Shown: positions 18,671 to 27,568 of the stretch, one piece after another
Layout of the letters: every line of letters starts with the position of its first letter
Numbering within the stretch: position 1 is the first letter of the stretch
Source: Belliella buryatensis
GTDB taxonomy: Bacteria; Bacteroidota; Bacteroidia; Cytophagales; Cyclobacteriaceae
Length of the DNA: 64,000 nt
Direction: 5' to 3'
Assembly (NCBI RefSeq): GCF_900188245.1
Contig: NZ_FZOK01000003.1
Location: 1-64,000, forward strand
Notes under the pieces: model-generated
The model's input: only the letters and a program-made list of their open reading frames with translations
What the model was told of the DNA's origin: nothing
Databases searched by the model: none
Program-made: the position numbers and the translations under genes

Positions 18671-19933
18671 CTATAACTTCTTTAAATATTGCATGACAGT
18701 AGCGTCATTTAGATTCCTAATTTCACTGCTGTAACAAACCGCTACTCCAATCCACATCATCAGGTAGTTCAAGGTAAAGGTGTCGACAGAAGATGGATAC
18801 ATATTTACAATGCCTACAAAAATCCATAAACCAAATGCCCTTGATATCAAATTCTCAGAAAAGAAAATACCCAAAAAAGCTGCTGGAATCATGATCAATA
18901 ATAACAAGGCTAAACTAATCACTCCTCCTTTAAGGATGATTTGAAGGAATCCTGTCTCGATGACACTCCTATACAAAGTAGTATCATCCCAGTCTATCCC
19001 AGGGCAGAAGTATTGGCCCATCAGTCCCTTTCCAATCAGCCAATCTCTATCACTCATGTCTTCATAAAAACAGATCGCAACTGTAGATCTTGTATCTTCT
19101 AACCCGCGGTCCATTACAGTAGAAAAAAGACTTGATTTATCTAATGCCTCTGCTCCTACAAGTACCACAGAGGAGAAGAGCATCAAAAGTATTACTCCCA
19201 TAAGAAGTCGGTTTTCTCCTCTACTCAAGTAAATCAATCCTGCAATCATCAAGATCAATCCCATATAGAGCATCAATCCCCTTCTCCCATGAAAGGTCGC
19301 CAACATGAATATACTGATGATTACAGTAAAAGATAATGTGTTTGTCTTCCAAGAATGATAGGGAAATGTGAACAAAACAAAGCCTGCTGCAAGCCCTAGT
19401 GATCTAGAAAATATCTCTGTCATCACGATGGCTTGGTCACTAGACTTGAGTAGTATGTAAGCCGAAAAAAGTAAGAAAATCAGTAATGAAAGTATAGCAA
19501 ACAATTTTGTCGCATCAATTAATTTTTTAAAAAACCCAAGCTTCATCGGGAATAGAAAAACCAAAGGAGTTGCATAAATAAACAAGCCATACCAGGCATC
19601 AATCAAAAGATTTCGCATCAAAAAATACTCGAAAATAAAACCTCTAAAAATTATGGTGATGAGATAGCAGAGGTATAAATAAAAAAGAATCCTCAAGTAC
19701 CCGTTCTCAATTCTGAAATTGATTAATGAGATGATAGCAGGAAAAAAAAGAAAAACACCCACGACTTGAATAGAACTGCACACGATATAATTAATCAGCC
19801 CCGTCGCAGCTAATGCAAAGCCTAAAGAATATAAAATAAAGCCTAAAAAAAATAAATTGATTCGTTTTGTCTCACTTAAACTGAGTTGATTCAAAAACGC
19901 TATTCGGATATGTCTAGACGTGAGCGCTTTCAT
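18671..19933 (-). CDS. Wzy-like O-antigen/EPS polymerase
   Basis: A 420-residue integral membrane protein with about ten hydrophobic segments and no soluble catalytic fold, embedded between glycosyltransferases and downstream of wzx. A large loop (about residues 260-330) contains Arg, Asp and Trp residues, as in O-antigen ligase/Wzy proteins, and a segment ASVDTFTLNYL-type motif lies near the end. Sequence conservation of Wzy is poor, so the call rests on topology and position. It would polymerise flipped repeat units in the periplasm. Its start overlaps the previous stop by four bases (ATGA). Confidence 0.7.
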   Translation of the reverse strand: MKALTSRHIRIAFLNQLSLSETKRINLFFLGFILYSLGFALAATGLINYIVCSSIQVVGVFLFFPAIISLINFRIENGYLRILFYLYLCYLITIIFRGFIFEYFLMRNLLIDAWYGLFIYATPLVFLFPMKLGFFKKLIDATKLFAILSLLIFLLFSAYILLKSSDQAIVMTEIFSRSLGLAAGFVLFTFPYHSWKTNTLSFTVIISIFMLATFHGRRGLMLYMGLILMIAGLIYLSRGENRLLMGVILLMLFSSVVLVGAEALDKSSLFSTVMDRGLEDTRSTVAICFYEDMSDRDWLIGKGLMGQYFCPGIDWDDTTLYRSVIETGFLQIILKGGVISLALLLLIMIPAAFLGIFFSENLISRAFGLWIFVGIVNMYPSSVDTFTLNYLMMWIGVAVCYSSEIRNLNDATVMQYLKKL

Positions 19934-21156
19934 AAGGCTTTGGATAAGATTTGACTGAGAAGTGACTTATGACCTTTTATTATTGTGGAAGAAGCAAACT
20001 CCGATTTTAAATATCCTCTGATCTTACTATTCAGGCAATATAAGATCCCTTCAGCCAATCCTTGAGCGTCATATTTAGGGACTAAGTACCCATTCTTTAA
20101 GTGATCAATTATCTCTGGTATCCCTCCAGTTTGAAATCCAACTACAGGAACTCCACACTTTAAGCTTTCGAGAACGGTTGTAGGTAAATTATCAGCAAGA
20201 GATGGAATTATAAAGACATCCATTGAATTGAATGCTTCATTAATATCATGCTCGGAAGTCAAAAAACCTGTAAAATTGACCTTGAAAGGAATTGCTTGAG
20301 TGACATTCATAGGCACATTCCCCCCAAAGACCAAAACTTCACAATCCTCCAACCCTTCAGTTCGATTGAGGATCTGAAGTGCTTCCAATAAAAATGTAAA
20401 TCCTTTATATGGACTCATTAAGTCATTCGCCCCAAAACCGATTATCCTTTTTGAATAGCCTATAGGAATAAATTTCCCTGACCTTCCCTTTTTTTCCTTT
20501 ATATGCTCGGAAACAGAGTTGAAAATATTTCTGATATCTTTTCCTTTCAGTAGGTTAGAAGCCTTCGCTCTATCCAACATCCATTCACTCGGGGCTACAA
20601 AATACAAATGAGGCTTATTAAGGAAGAATTTCTCCTTCCTCTTGAATAGTTTATAAGATCTATCTTTCTCTTTCTGACCATCCAATACCGGGCAATTGCC
20701 ACAAGATGCAGTAAACTTCTCACAAGAAAAGCTATGATGACAACCTCCTGTAAAAGTCCACATATCATGCAATACGAATACCATAGGTTTGCCTAGTTCT
20801 GCTAATCTTGATAAACTTTTGAGATTCAAAAAGCCATTTAAAATCCAGTGCACATAGATTACATCAGCACTGGATACAGATACATGGTTGGAAATGTCCG
20901 AGCCAAAAATTGGATAGCTAAAATCCCCATATTCTACATGGTTTTTTCTATTGAGGTATTTTTGAATTTTGAAATCTATTCCAGCTTTAAAATTGGGTAT
21001 TTTCCCAAGCCATTTGATGCTTGGATCTTTGGGGATAAAATTACTGAACAAGGAAAGTACAGAAGAATTAATCCCATTTGCGAGCATAAGTTCATGAAGA
21101 GTAATGGTGTAGTTACCAGAGGAAGATGATCCGTATTGAAGATGTAGTACATTCAT
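19930..21156 (-). CDS. glycosyltransferase family 4, WcaC-like
   Basis: A 408-residue GT-B enzyme. Features are the opening MNVLHLQYGSSSSGNYTI, a Cys-rich loop HDMWTFTGGCHHSFSC followed by CGNCPVL, which is characteristic of colanic acid WcaC/WcaL-like GT4 proteins, and C-terminal GFGANDLMSPYKGFTFLLEAL and PSLADNLPTTVLESLKCGVPVVGF (the E-x7-E motif region). It adds one sugar of the repeat unit in the cytoplasm. It overlaps the Wzy gene by four bases. Donor is unknown; the relation to colanic acid enzymes fits a fucose-containing EPS but is not proof. Confidence 0.85.
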   Translation of the reverse strand: MNVLHLQYGSSSSGNYTITLHELMLANGINSSVLSLFSNFIPKDPSIKWLGKIPNFKAGIDFKIQKYLNRKNHVEYGDFSYPIFGSDISNHVSVSSADVIYVHWILNGFLNLKSLSRLAELGKPMVFVLHDMWTFTGGCHHSFSCEKFTASCGNCPVLDGQKEKDRSYKLFKRKEKFFLNKPHLYFVAPSEWMLDRAKASNLLKGKDIRNIFNSVSEHIKEKKGRSGKFIPIGYSKRIIGFGANDLMSPYKGFTFLLEALQILNRTEGLEDCEVLVFGGNVPMNVTQAIPFKVNFTGFLTSEHDINEAFNSMDVFIIPSLADNLPTTVLESLKCGVPVVGFQTGGIPEIIDHLKNGYLVPKYDAQGLAEGILYCLNSKIRGYLKSEFASSTIIKGHKSLLSQILSKAL

Positions 21157-21168
21157 AATGCTTTAAAT

Positions 21169-22548
21169 TTATTTTAACCAAACCCCCTGTTTTTTTCTGT
21201 CCACGACCATATAATACTGAAGAGGTGCAAGCACTACCCCGTTTACATTCGCAAAAATCGCTGCTATAAATAAGGCACTAACTCCCATCTGAAATGGCCC
21301 AATCAATGTGATTGCTATTAAAATGTAGAGTATTGGACTAAACATGCTAGACCAAAATTGAATCCTCAAAGCACTGATTCCATTGAGAAATGACACATAC
21401 TTACTCCCAAAAACGAAAAGGATAAAAAATATAAATCCCCACATCGAAAGCTGAAAATCAATCTGTATGGTGCCTTGACCAAGCCATAAGTCATAGATAT
21501 CCTGAGCAAAATACAACATCACCAATCCGACAAAAAATAACAACAAATTCAGTTTATTGTATTTTTTGATACTGCTTTTGATCCATTGAAAATCTTTCCT
21601 TAAGAAAGCCTCCGTCGATGCCGACCAAAAGGGTGTCAAGAATATAGCAAAGGCCATGTTGAGCACTCCAAAATAGCGATGAACTACATTAAAAGCTGTC
21701 ACATCGGTGGTAGAAAAATTCCTGGCTATGATGATATTTGCAGATTCATATTGGACAATTGAAGCAATTTGAATTACAAAAAACTTACCTCCTAGTTGAA
21801 ATAAAGATTTGGCATGCTTGAAATCCACTTTGGCCATACTCGGACGGAAATCACGATACTTCCCTTTAAACAAAATAAGGTTGGCAAATAACAATACTAC
21901 TATTGGGCTAATGCAAAGTGCCAAACCTAAATTGATCAGCGAACCTTCAGTGAAGACAACCAAAAAAATGATGGAAAGTAAAGAAATAAATTGACCGATA
22001 AGTTCAATTAGACTTGCTTGTGCAGGCTGTTGATCTGCTGTCAATATTGACGTGACGGTCTTGAGTATAAATTGTAGGCAGAAATAAGTAAATACGATAA
22101 CAACCAAAATTGAAAGCTCAGAAACCATGGCTGAATCCACTTTCAATATGGCCGTCCAGTCCAAAAAGCTGTTGGTCACCAAAAACACAATCCAAACCAA
22201 GAAAAAGATCAGAGTCAGCGTGGCATAAGTAGTAGAGACATATATTCTTGCTTGCTCCTTGTTTCCATCAGTCAGAGCTTCTGCAAATTTATTCCTGAGT
22301 CCCTGTGTCAACCCTATATCAAAAAATGCAAACCAGCCCACAATGGAGCTAAGGGTAAGCCAAATCCCATATCTGGAAGGATTGACATAATCAATAGTCA
22401 AAGGGACCATAGCTAAACTGATCATGATGCTTGTCCCTTTGATCAAAAGAGCCCCTAGAATATTCTTTTTGGCTTTGACACTCCTTTCTTGTCCATCGTT
22501 TAGATAGGTTGATATTTTTTGGTAACCTGATCTAAACTTCTCTATCAT
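21169..22548 (-). CDS. wzx: Wzx-type oligosaccharide flippase
   Basis: A 459-residue polytopic protein with about twelve to fourteen hydrophobic segments of the polysaccharide transport/MOP (MATE-like) family. N-terminal charged residues (MIEKFRSGYQK) lead into paired helices with GIWLTLSSIVGWFAFFDIGL, where the Gly-rich helix 2 and LTQGLRNKFAEAL are typical of Wzx/RfbX. It flips undecaprenyl-PP-linked repeat units across the inner membrane. It is 12 bp downstream of wzc, giving the order wza-wzc-wzx. Confidence 0.85.
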   Translation of the reverse strand: MIEKFRSGYQKISTYLNDGQERSVKAKKNILGALLIKGTSIMISLAMVPLTIDYVNPSRYGIWLTLSSIVGWFAFFDIGLTQGLRNKFAEALTDGNKEQARIYVSTTYATLTLIFFLVWIVFLVTNSFLDWTAILKVDSAMVSELSILVVIVFTYFCLQFILKTVTSILTADQQPAQASLIELIGQFISLLSIIFLVVFTEGSLINLGLALCISPIVVLLFANLILFKGKYRDFRPSMAKVDFKHAKSLFQLGGKFFVIQIASIVQYESANIIIARNFSTTDVTAFNVVHRYFGVLNMAFAIFLTPFWSASTEAFLRKDFQWIKSSIKKYNKLNLLLFFVGLVMLYFAQDIYDLWLGQGTIQIDFQLSMWGFIFFILFVFGSKYVSFLNGISALRIQFWSSMFSPILYILIAITLIGPFQMGVSALFIAAIFANVNGVVLAPLQYYMVVDRKKQGVWLK

Positions 22549-22560
22549 CTCAAATTAATT

Positions 22561-24894
22561 TTAAGTTAGCACTGGAGCATAGTCATAGCCGTAGCCATAT
22601 CCATTGACTACATTCACTCCATTGAGAATCAGCATGGGATGGTTCATTCTTTCCAGTACTCCATAATTGGAAAGAAAACTCAAATGATCCGTCGTAGTGT
22701 AGTTTGATTTCAGAATGTACAAGGTTATATCAGCATACTTGCACAATGACAAAGCATCTGGCACCATCCCAATAGGGGAAGTATCTATGATTACATAATC
22801 AAACATTGACTTGAGCTCTTTCATCAAATTCCCCATTCGGGGTAAGCTCATGATCTCTGCAGGATTAGATACTATATGACCAGAACCTATGTAATAAAAA
22901 TTCTCTTGATTGGGATGTTTTTTGATTAAACCATGAAGGTCATCATTTTCACCGCTGAGATATTCAATGATCCCCTCTGCTTCCTTAGGCATTTTCAGGC
23001 TTTTGAGTAAGGTGGGTTTTCTTAAATCAAACTCTAAAACCACTACTTTTTTGCCTATCAAATTCAAACTAGCGCCTATGTTGATACTGCAAAAAGTCTT
23101 ACCCTCTCCGGAAACACTAGATGTTACCAAAATCACCGCTTTCTTTTTAGCTTGATTGAAAGCAAAGATATTAGCTCTCAATAAACGAAACTGTTCAGCT
23201 ACTGGTGACTTGAACCTGTTTGAAAAAACGAGGTTTTCGCCATATTCATCTACAGAAATCTCAGCCACCACAGGTAGGTTGGTCAATTGCTCAGCCTCCG
23301 CCTTGGTTTCTATTTTATTGTTGAAAAAATTTCTTGCAAAAACAATTAAAAATGGAATACCAAAGCCCATAATAATAGCAAAAGCCATGATAATTACTAC
23401 ATTGGGCTTCACTGGGTTGTATGAAGCTTTAGCAGTATCAACAATCCTCAAAAAAGAATTTGTGGTAGCAGCCAAAGACATTTGAGCTTCTTCATTCTTT
23501 CTATTCAAATCTTGAAACTGCTCTAATTTGGTCAGTCGGAGTCTCGTAATCTCCTGAAGCTCCCTCTCTATCTGAGGAATTCTTGAAGATCTACCTTCAT
23601 ACCTAGATGAATTGACTTCCAAGTTCCTTATCGCTATTTGAAGACTTGACTTTAGATTATTCAAATTCTCATTTATCGAGGTTTTTTGGCTTGATATCCT
23701 ATCATTGATTGCTACTACTAAGGGACTTGACACTTGGACATCTCTCAATAGCCTTTCCTTATCCCTTTGCAATGAGTTATAACTTTCTACGGCGTTTACA
23801 AGTGCTGCGTCATTCAATGTCAATGCCGATGGAATAGTACTCGTATTGTCTTCCTTGCTATTGCGGAGTAAATTGAGAATGGACTCTATAACTTGAATTT
23901 GAGTTCTATATTCCGAAATTTGATTCCGGTTTTGATTTGATCCTTCTAGATATAGTCTTGCTTCAGTTTCGATATCACTTATTTGATTCTGATTTTTCAA
24001 TCGCTCTATGTCACCCTCTATAGCATCAATTTCATTGGCTAGTGTATTCAACTGCAAAGACAAAAAAGAAACAACTGTAGATGCAGATTGATTTTTCTCA
24101 TCTTCGGTCTGTGAATTATATTTTAGAATGAGATTATCAATTATGGCTATGCCACGCTTGGGAAGATTATCCAAACTGGATATTTCAAGTACACTGGATT
24201 GCTTATTAGTTGGCTCCACTTTGAGAGCAGCGCTATAATTTCTTGCCAATGCTTCCGCACTATTGAAAAAGACACTATACACTTTGCTCTCAAGAGAATC
24301 AATCAACACTCCCTCTCTCAGAGTAATGGTAAACTGCCCATAGTGTCCAGATACAAGACTACCGAAACGGTGCATTCGGACGTCTTTATCTACCGTTAGC
24401 TTGAACCTATTTTGATCAAGAATTTCTATTTTATATTCATCATCCTTTAGTTCATACTGCCACTCTCTGTCAGGCCAGTCTATCAATAAGGGGCTATCAG
24501 ATTTATAAAACTCCTTTTGTCTCCCAAGTTTATCTATTGCAAAGACAGAGGTCAAAATATCTAAGTCTTCCAATACACTTTCCATCAACTGAACTGATTT
24601 AAACACCTCTATTTCATTGTCAATGATTTTTGAAGACCTATAACTATCCAATTCTTTCATCAAGGGGTTGTCAGAAAAATCTACACCTTTCTCCCTATCC
24701 TTTATCACTATTTTGCTTGATATCAAGTATTGAGGTACAGTATAGAACATGTAAATTCCAGCTAACAAAATGGCGAGCAATATGCCAGAAATAAAAATCC
24801 ATTTATACTTCAAGTAACTCCTGATCGTTCTTCTATTATTCAGGCCTTTTCCTTCTAGTCCAAATCCATCGAGCAATACATCCGAATTTTTCAT
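22561..24894 (-). CDS. wzc: Wzc-like tyrosine autokinase and polysaccharide copolymerase
   Basis: A 777-residue inner membrane protein controlling chain length. The order is a cytoplasmic N-tail, TM1 near residues 33-53, a periplasmic Wzz/GNVR region with coiled coil (about 270-480, containing SRIPQIERELQEITRLRLTKL), TM2 near 500, then a BY-kinase: Walker A SSVSGEGKTF near 590, Walker A' VVVLEFDLRKP near 616, Walker B YVIIDTSP near 700. The tail has Tyr at 766, 768, 770 and 772 (GYGYGYDYAP), the expected autophosphorylation cluster. It is separated by one base from wza. No Wzb-type phosphatase gene is visible in the window. Confidence 0.95.
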   Translation of the reverse strand: MKNSDVLLDGFGLEGKGLNNRRTIRSYLKYKWIFISGILLAILLAGIYMFYTVPQYLISSKIVIKDREKGVDFSDNPLMKELDSYRSSKIIDNEIEVFKSVQLMESVLEDLDILTSVFAIDKLGRQKEFYKSDSPLLIDWPDREWQYELKDDEYKIEILDQNRFKLTVDKDVRMHRFGSLVSGHYGQFTITLREGVLIDSLESKVYSVFFNSAEALARNYSAALKVEPTNKQSSVLEISSLDNLPKRGIAIIDNLILKYNSQTEDEKNQSASTVVSFLSLQLNTLANEIDAIEGDIERLKNQNQISDIETEARLYLEGSNQNRNQISEYRTQIQVIESILNLLRNSKEDNTSTIPSALTLNDAALVNAVESYNSLQRDKERLLRDVQVSSPLVVAINDRISSQKTSINENLNNLKSSLQIAIRNLEVNSSRYEGRSSRIPQIERELQEITRLRLTKLEQFQDLNRKNEEAQMSLAATTNSFLRIVDTAKASYNPVKPNVVIIMAFAIIMGFGIPFLIVFARNFFNNKIETKAEAEQLTNLPVVAEISVDEYGENLVFSNRFKSPVAEQFRLLRANIFAFNQAKKKAVILVTSSVSGEGKTFCSINIGASLNLIGKKVVVLEFDLRKPTLLKSLKMPKEAEGIIEYLSGENDDLHGLIKKHPNQENFYYIGSGHIVSNPAEIMSLPRMGNLMKELKSMFDYVIIDTSPIGMVPDALSLCKYADITLYILKSNYTTTDHLSFLSNYGVLERMNHPMLILNGVNVVNGYGYGYDYAPVLT

Positions 24895-24895
24895 G

Positions 24896-25690
24896 TTAGT
24901 TGAATAAATTTTGATAATTGAAGATTATTGCAACCAAGACAGATGAAGCGACCGAAAGCACAGTAATCAAAGTGGAGTTGTTTTTAGCATCTTTTTCTTT
25001 TTGCCCGTGAGGCTCTACATAGATGATATCATTTTGCTGTAAATAATAGTAGGGGGAATTTAAGATATCCTTATTATTCAAATTGACTCTGTACACGTTT
25101 CTTACACCTTCAATATCCCGCATGATGAGCACATTTTCTCTTTTGCCATAGAGCGTAAGGTCTCCAGCCAATCCTATAGCTTCGAAAATATTTATCCTTT
25201 CAGATCCGACCAGAAAATTTGAGGGCCTATTGACTTCTCCTATGACTGTTACTTTAAAATTTGTAATGATGAGGTTCACGCTAGGTTCTTTCACTTGAGA
25301 TTTGAGTAAAAATTTCAACTCTTCCCGAGCCTCATGTAAAGTCAGACCTTGAAGCTTTATTTGTCCTAAAATTGGAAATTCAATGAACCCTTCTTTGCCT
25401 ACTAAATAGATATTCTGATCAGTACTTTCTTGCCTTATTTCAAGGCCATTGATGGTCTCAATATTTTCTGCAACTTTCCCCCTATTAAAAAGTAAATTTG
25501 CCTCCGTACTGGGACTATTGACTGTAATTCTTACTCTATCAAAAGGTTTAATTCTGATTTCAGACACCTCCCTTACTGCAATCGAATAATTAGAATTTGG
25601 TTCTATATCACTAAAATAGGTAAGGTTTCTCTTGGCGCAGCCGCTTATAAGTAGTGCCACAAGTAAAAATGGTAAGGTTAAAGTTTTCAT
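24896..25690 (-). CDS. wza: Wza-like polysaccharide export lipoprotein
   Basis: A 264-residue outer membrane lipoprotein. The signal peptide ends in LISGC with Cys18 as the lipidated residue. A polysaccharide export (Poly_export) domain follows (about 45-130: IRIKPFDRVRITVNSP, LIGKEGFIEFPILGQIKL-like), then an SLBB-type domain (about 140-225: VTVIGEVNRPSNFLV, INIFEAIGLAGDLTLYGKRENVLIM) and a C-terminal hydrophobic helix (about 240-258). First gene of the EPS operon, with a 16-bp palindrome 58 bp upstream and the likely promoter between. Confidence 0.95.
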   Translation of the reverse strand: MKTLTLPFLLVALLISGCAKRNLTYFSDIEPNSNYSIAVREVSEIRIKPFDRVRITVNSPSTEANLLFNRGKVAENIETINGLEIRQESTDQNIYLVGKEGFIEFPILGQIKLQGLTLHEAREELKFLLKSQVKEPSVNLIITNFKVTVIGEVNRPSNFLVGSERINIFEAIGLAGDLTLYGKRENVLIMRDIEGVRNVYRVNLNNKDILNSPYYYLQQNDIIYVEPHGQKEKDAKNNSTLITVLSVASSVLVAIIFNYQNLFN

Positions 25691-25748
25691 GGCAGCTTGG
25701 GATGTTGACTTTTTGTGAAATTATAAGTCACGGCGAACTGTAAACGTG

Positions 25749-25764
25749 ATACATTTTTTTGTAT
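25749..25764. promoter_or_regulatory. palindromic element ATACA-N6-TGTAT, copy 4 (exact)
   Basis: ATACATTTTTTTGTAT is identical to the copy at 430-445. On the minus strand it is followed by TTTACAG and then TATAATTTC 15 bases further on, a plausible -33/-7 pair for the wza operon, so the palindrome would lie just upstream of the promoter, where activators usually bind. This placement is inference. Confidence 0.5.
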
Positions 25765-25877
25765 ATAAAAAGCATTTTGCTATATTTATTTTGAAATTAT
25801 CTAAATAAAGGGATGAAAAATGGAAGAAAAACTGTATCTAAAAAATGATTTAAAATGAAGCATTTGGGCACAAAAAA

Positions 25878-25899
25878 AAAGAGACCTTTCAGCCTCTTT
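25878..25899 (-). terminator. terminator of a small minus-strand gene
   Basis: AAAGAG (25878-25883) pairs with CTCTTT (25894-25899); on the minus strand the hairpin is followed by a T-run of nine bases (25872-25880 on the plus strand read as A). It faces leftward, towards the EPS operon, and lies at the end of the small ORF at 25889-26014, whose stop is inside the hairpin. Confidence 0.5.
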
Positions 25900-26014
25900 G
25901 TGTTTGATTTTGTTTTTCTGATTTCAACCTTTTCAGGTACTCCTTAATCAATCTCATTCTTTGATTATCTCCCAAAAACTTCTGGGGAATAATCCTTTCC
26001 AAACTCCACTGCAT
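25889..26014 (-). CDS. hypothetical 41-residue basic protein
   Basis: The minus-strand frame from ATG 26014 encodes MQWSLERIIPQKFLGDNQRM and ends KSEKQNQTQRG. It is rich in Lys and Arg, with no known domain and no strong Shine-Dalgarno. The same frame stays open upstream into the 5' end of the aldehyde dehydrogenase gene without a start codon, with sequence such as KWKRLPFYNYHLQL, so it might also be the 3' remnant of a longer gene. A directional terminator at its end supports a transcribed minus-strand unit. Confidence 0.35.
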   Translation of the reverse strand: MQWSLERIIPQKFLGDNQRMRLIKEYLKRLKSEKQNQTQRG

Positions 26015-26121
26015 AATATTTAATTGTAGGTGATAGTTATAAAACGGAAGTCTTTTCCATTTTGTTCTAAATTTAGATATCGCTGATAATTTTCCTATAT
26101 TTTGAAAAAGATCCCAAGGAG

Positions 26122-27540
26122 ATGATGAATAAGGAAAGCAATATAGATCAAGTCTTCAACTTACAAAAAGAGGAGGCTTTGAAACTGAGGCGCAGTAGTA
26201 AAGTTCAAAGAATCAAGAAACTAGAAGACCTGCTAAGATGGATCAACAAGCATCAAGAGGATATCCGCAAAGCCATTCACGCTGATTTTAAGAAGCCATA
26301 TCCTGAAATTGATGTTTCCGAGATCTTCGTGGTGACTTCAGAAATCAAGCATGCCATGAAGCATTTGGGTGATTGGATGACACCCAAAAAAGTGTCTACT
26401 CCACTTACCATGCTTGGCAGCAGTTCTTTTATCCATTATGAACCAAAAGGCGTTACGCTGATCATTGCACCTTGGAATTATCCCTTCAATTTGGCTTTAG
26501 GGCCATTGGTTTCTGCAATTGCCGCCGGCTGCACGGCGATCATCAAACCCTCAGAAATGACGCCACATACTTCTGCATTGATTCGGCGATTAGTCGAAGA
26601 AACCTTTGAACCACAGCATGTAGCCGTATTCGAGGGAGAAATAGACACCGCACAATACTTGCTCAGTAAGCCTTTTGACCACATCTTTTTTACAGGAAGT
26701 CCGGCAGTGGGAAAGATCATCATGAAAGCTGCTGCTGAGCATTTGAGCTCTATCACCTTGGAATTGGGAGGTAAATCCCCCGCTATCATTGACAGCCGAG
26801 CTAACCTCAAAGACGCTGCTGAAAAGATCGTATGGGGCAAATTTGTCAACTGTGGACAAACCTGCATAGCCCCTGATTACATACTGGTACAAAGTGATGT
26901 CAAATCAGCCTTCTTAGAAACATTGGTTCAAGCTTTGAAAAACATGTATGACGCTAAAGGAAAAGGAATCGAAGCATCTAAAGACTATGCCCGCTTAGTA
27001 AATGAAAAACACTTAAAACGCCTTCAGCATCTACTTTCGGATGCCAGTATTAAAGGAGCATACACGTATTTTGGAGGTCAAATTCATGCAGCAGAAAAAT
27101 ATTTTGAGCCGACTATCTTAACCGATTTGACAGCAGATATGGAGATCATGCAAGAGGAAATATTCGGGCCAATACTTCCAGTGATGGAATATCAAACTTT
27201 GAACGAAGCCATTGCCTACATCAACCAAAACCCTAAACCACTTGCACTATATGTGTTTTCTAAGTCATCAGATGTCATCGACCAAGTCAATACATCCACA
27301 TCATCTGGAGCGACGGTTGCCAATGACTGTGTACTCCATTTTCTACAAAATGAACTTCCCTTTGGAGGAGTGAACAACTCTGGCATGGGCAAAGCTCATG
27401 GACATTTTGGATTCCTTGCATTCAGCAATGAAAAAGCTGTACTCAAACAAAGAATTGGGTTGACTGCCACCAAACCCCTTTATCCGCCATATGGTATCAC
27501 AGGTAAAAAAATCACACAACTATTATTGAAATGGTTTTAA
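26122..27540 (+). CDS. aldehyde dehydrogenase, class 3-like
   Basis: A 472-residue NAD(P)-dependent aldehyde dehydrogenase, probably cytosolic, oxidising fatty or aromatic aldehydes. Motifs: PWNYPFNLALGP (residues 117-128), FTGSPAVGK (190-198), general base Glu214 in LELGGKSP, catalytic Cys248 in GQTCIAPDY, and the EEIFGPILPV motif. Its shortness and lack of the N-terminal extra 40 residues of class 1/2 ALDHs fit class 3 (fatty aldehyde/coniferyl aldehyde). AAGGAG abuts the first ATG, and the second ATG at 26125 is an equal alternative. A P1 peptidase gene follows 28 bp downstream and may be co-transcribed. Confidence 0.93.
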   Translation: MMNKESNIDQVFNLQKEEALKLRRSSKVQRIKKLEDLLRWINKHQEDIRKAIHADFKKPYPEIDVSEIFVVTSEIKHAMKHLGDWMTPKKVSTPLTMLGSSSFIHYEPKGVTLIIAPWNYPFNLALGPLVSAIAAGCTAIIKPSEMTPHTSALIRRLVEETFEPQHVAVFEGEIDTAQYLLSKPFDHIFFTGSPAVGKIIMKAAAEHLSSITLELGGKSPAIIDSRANLKDAAEKIVWGKFVNCGQTCIAPDYILVQSDVKSAFLETLVQALKNMYDAKGKGIEASKDYARLVNEKHLKRLQHLLSDASIKGAYTYFGGQIHAAEKYFEPTILTDLTADMEIMQEEIFGPILPVMEYQTLNEAIAYINQNPKPLALYVFSKSSDVIDQVNTSTSSGATVANDCVLHFLQNELPFGGVNNSGMGKAHGHFGFLAFSNEKAVLKQRIGLTATKPLYPPYGITGKKITQLLLKWF

Positions 27541-27568
27541 CTTAATTTTCCAAAATCAATCCCAATAG

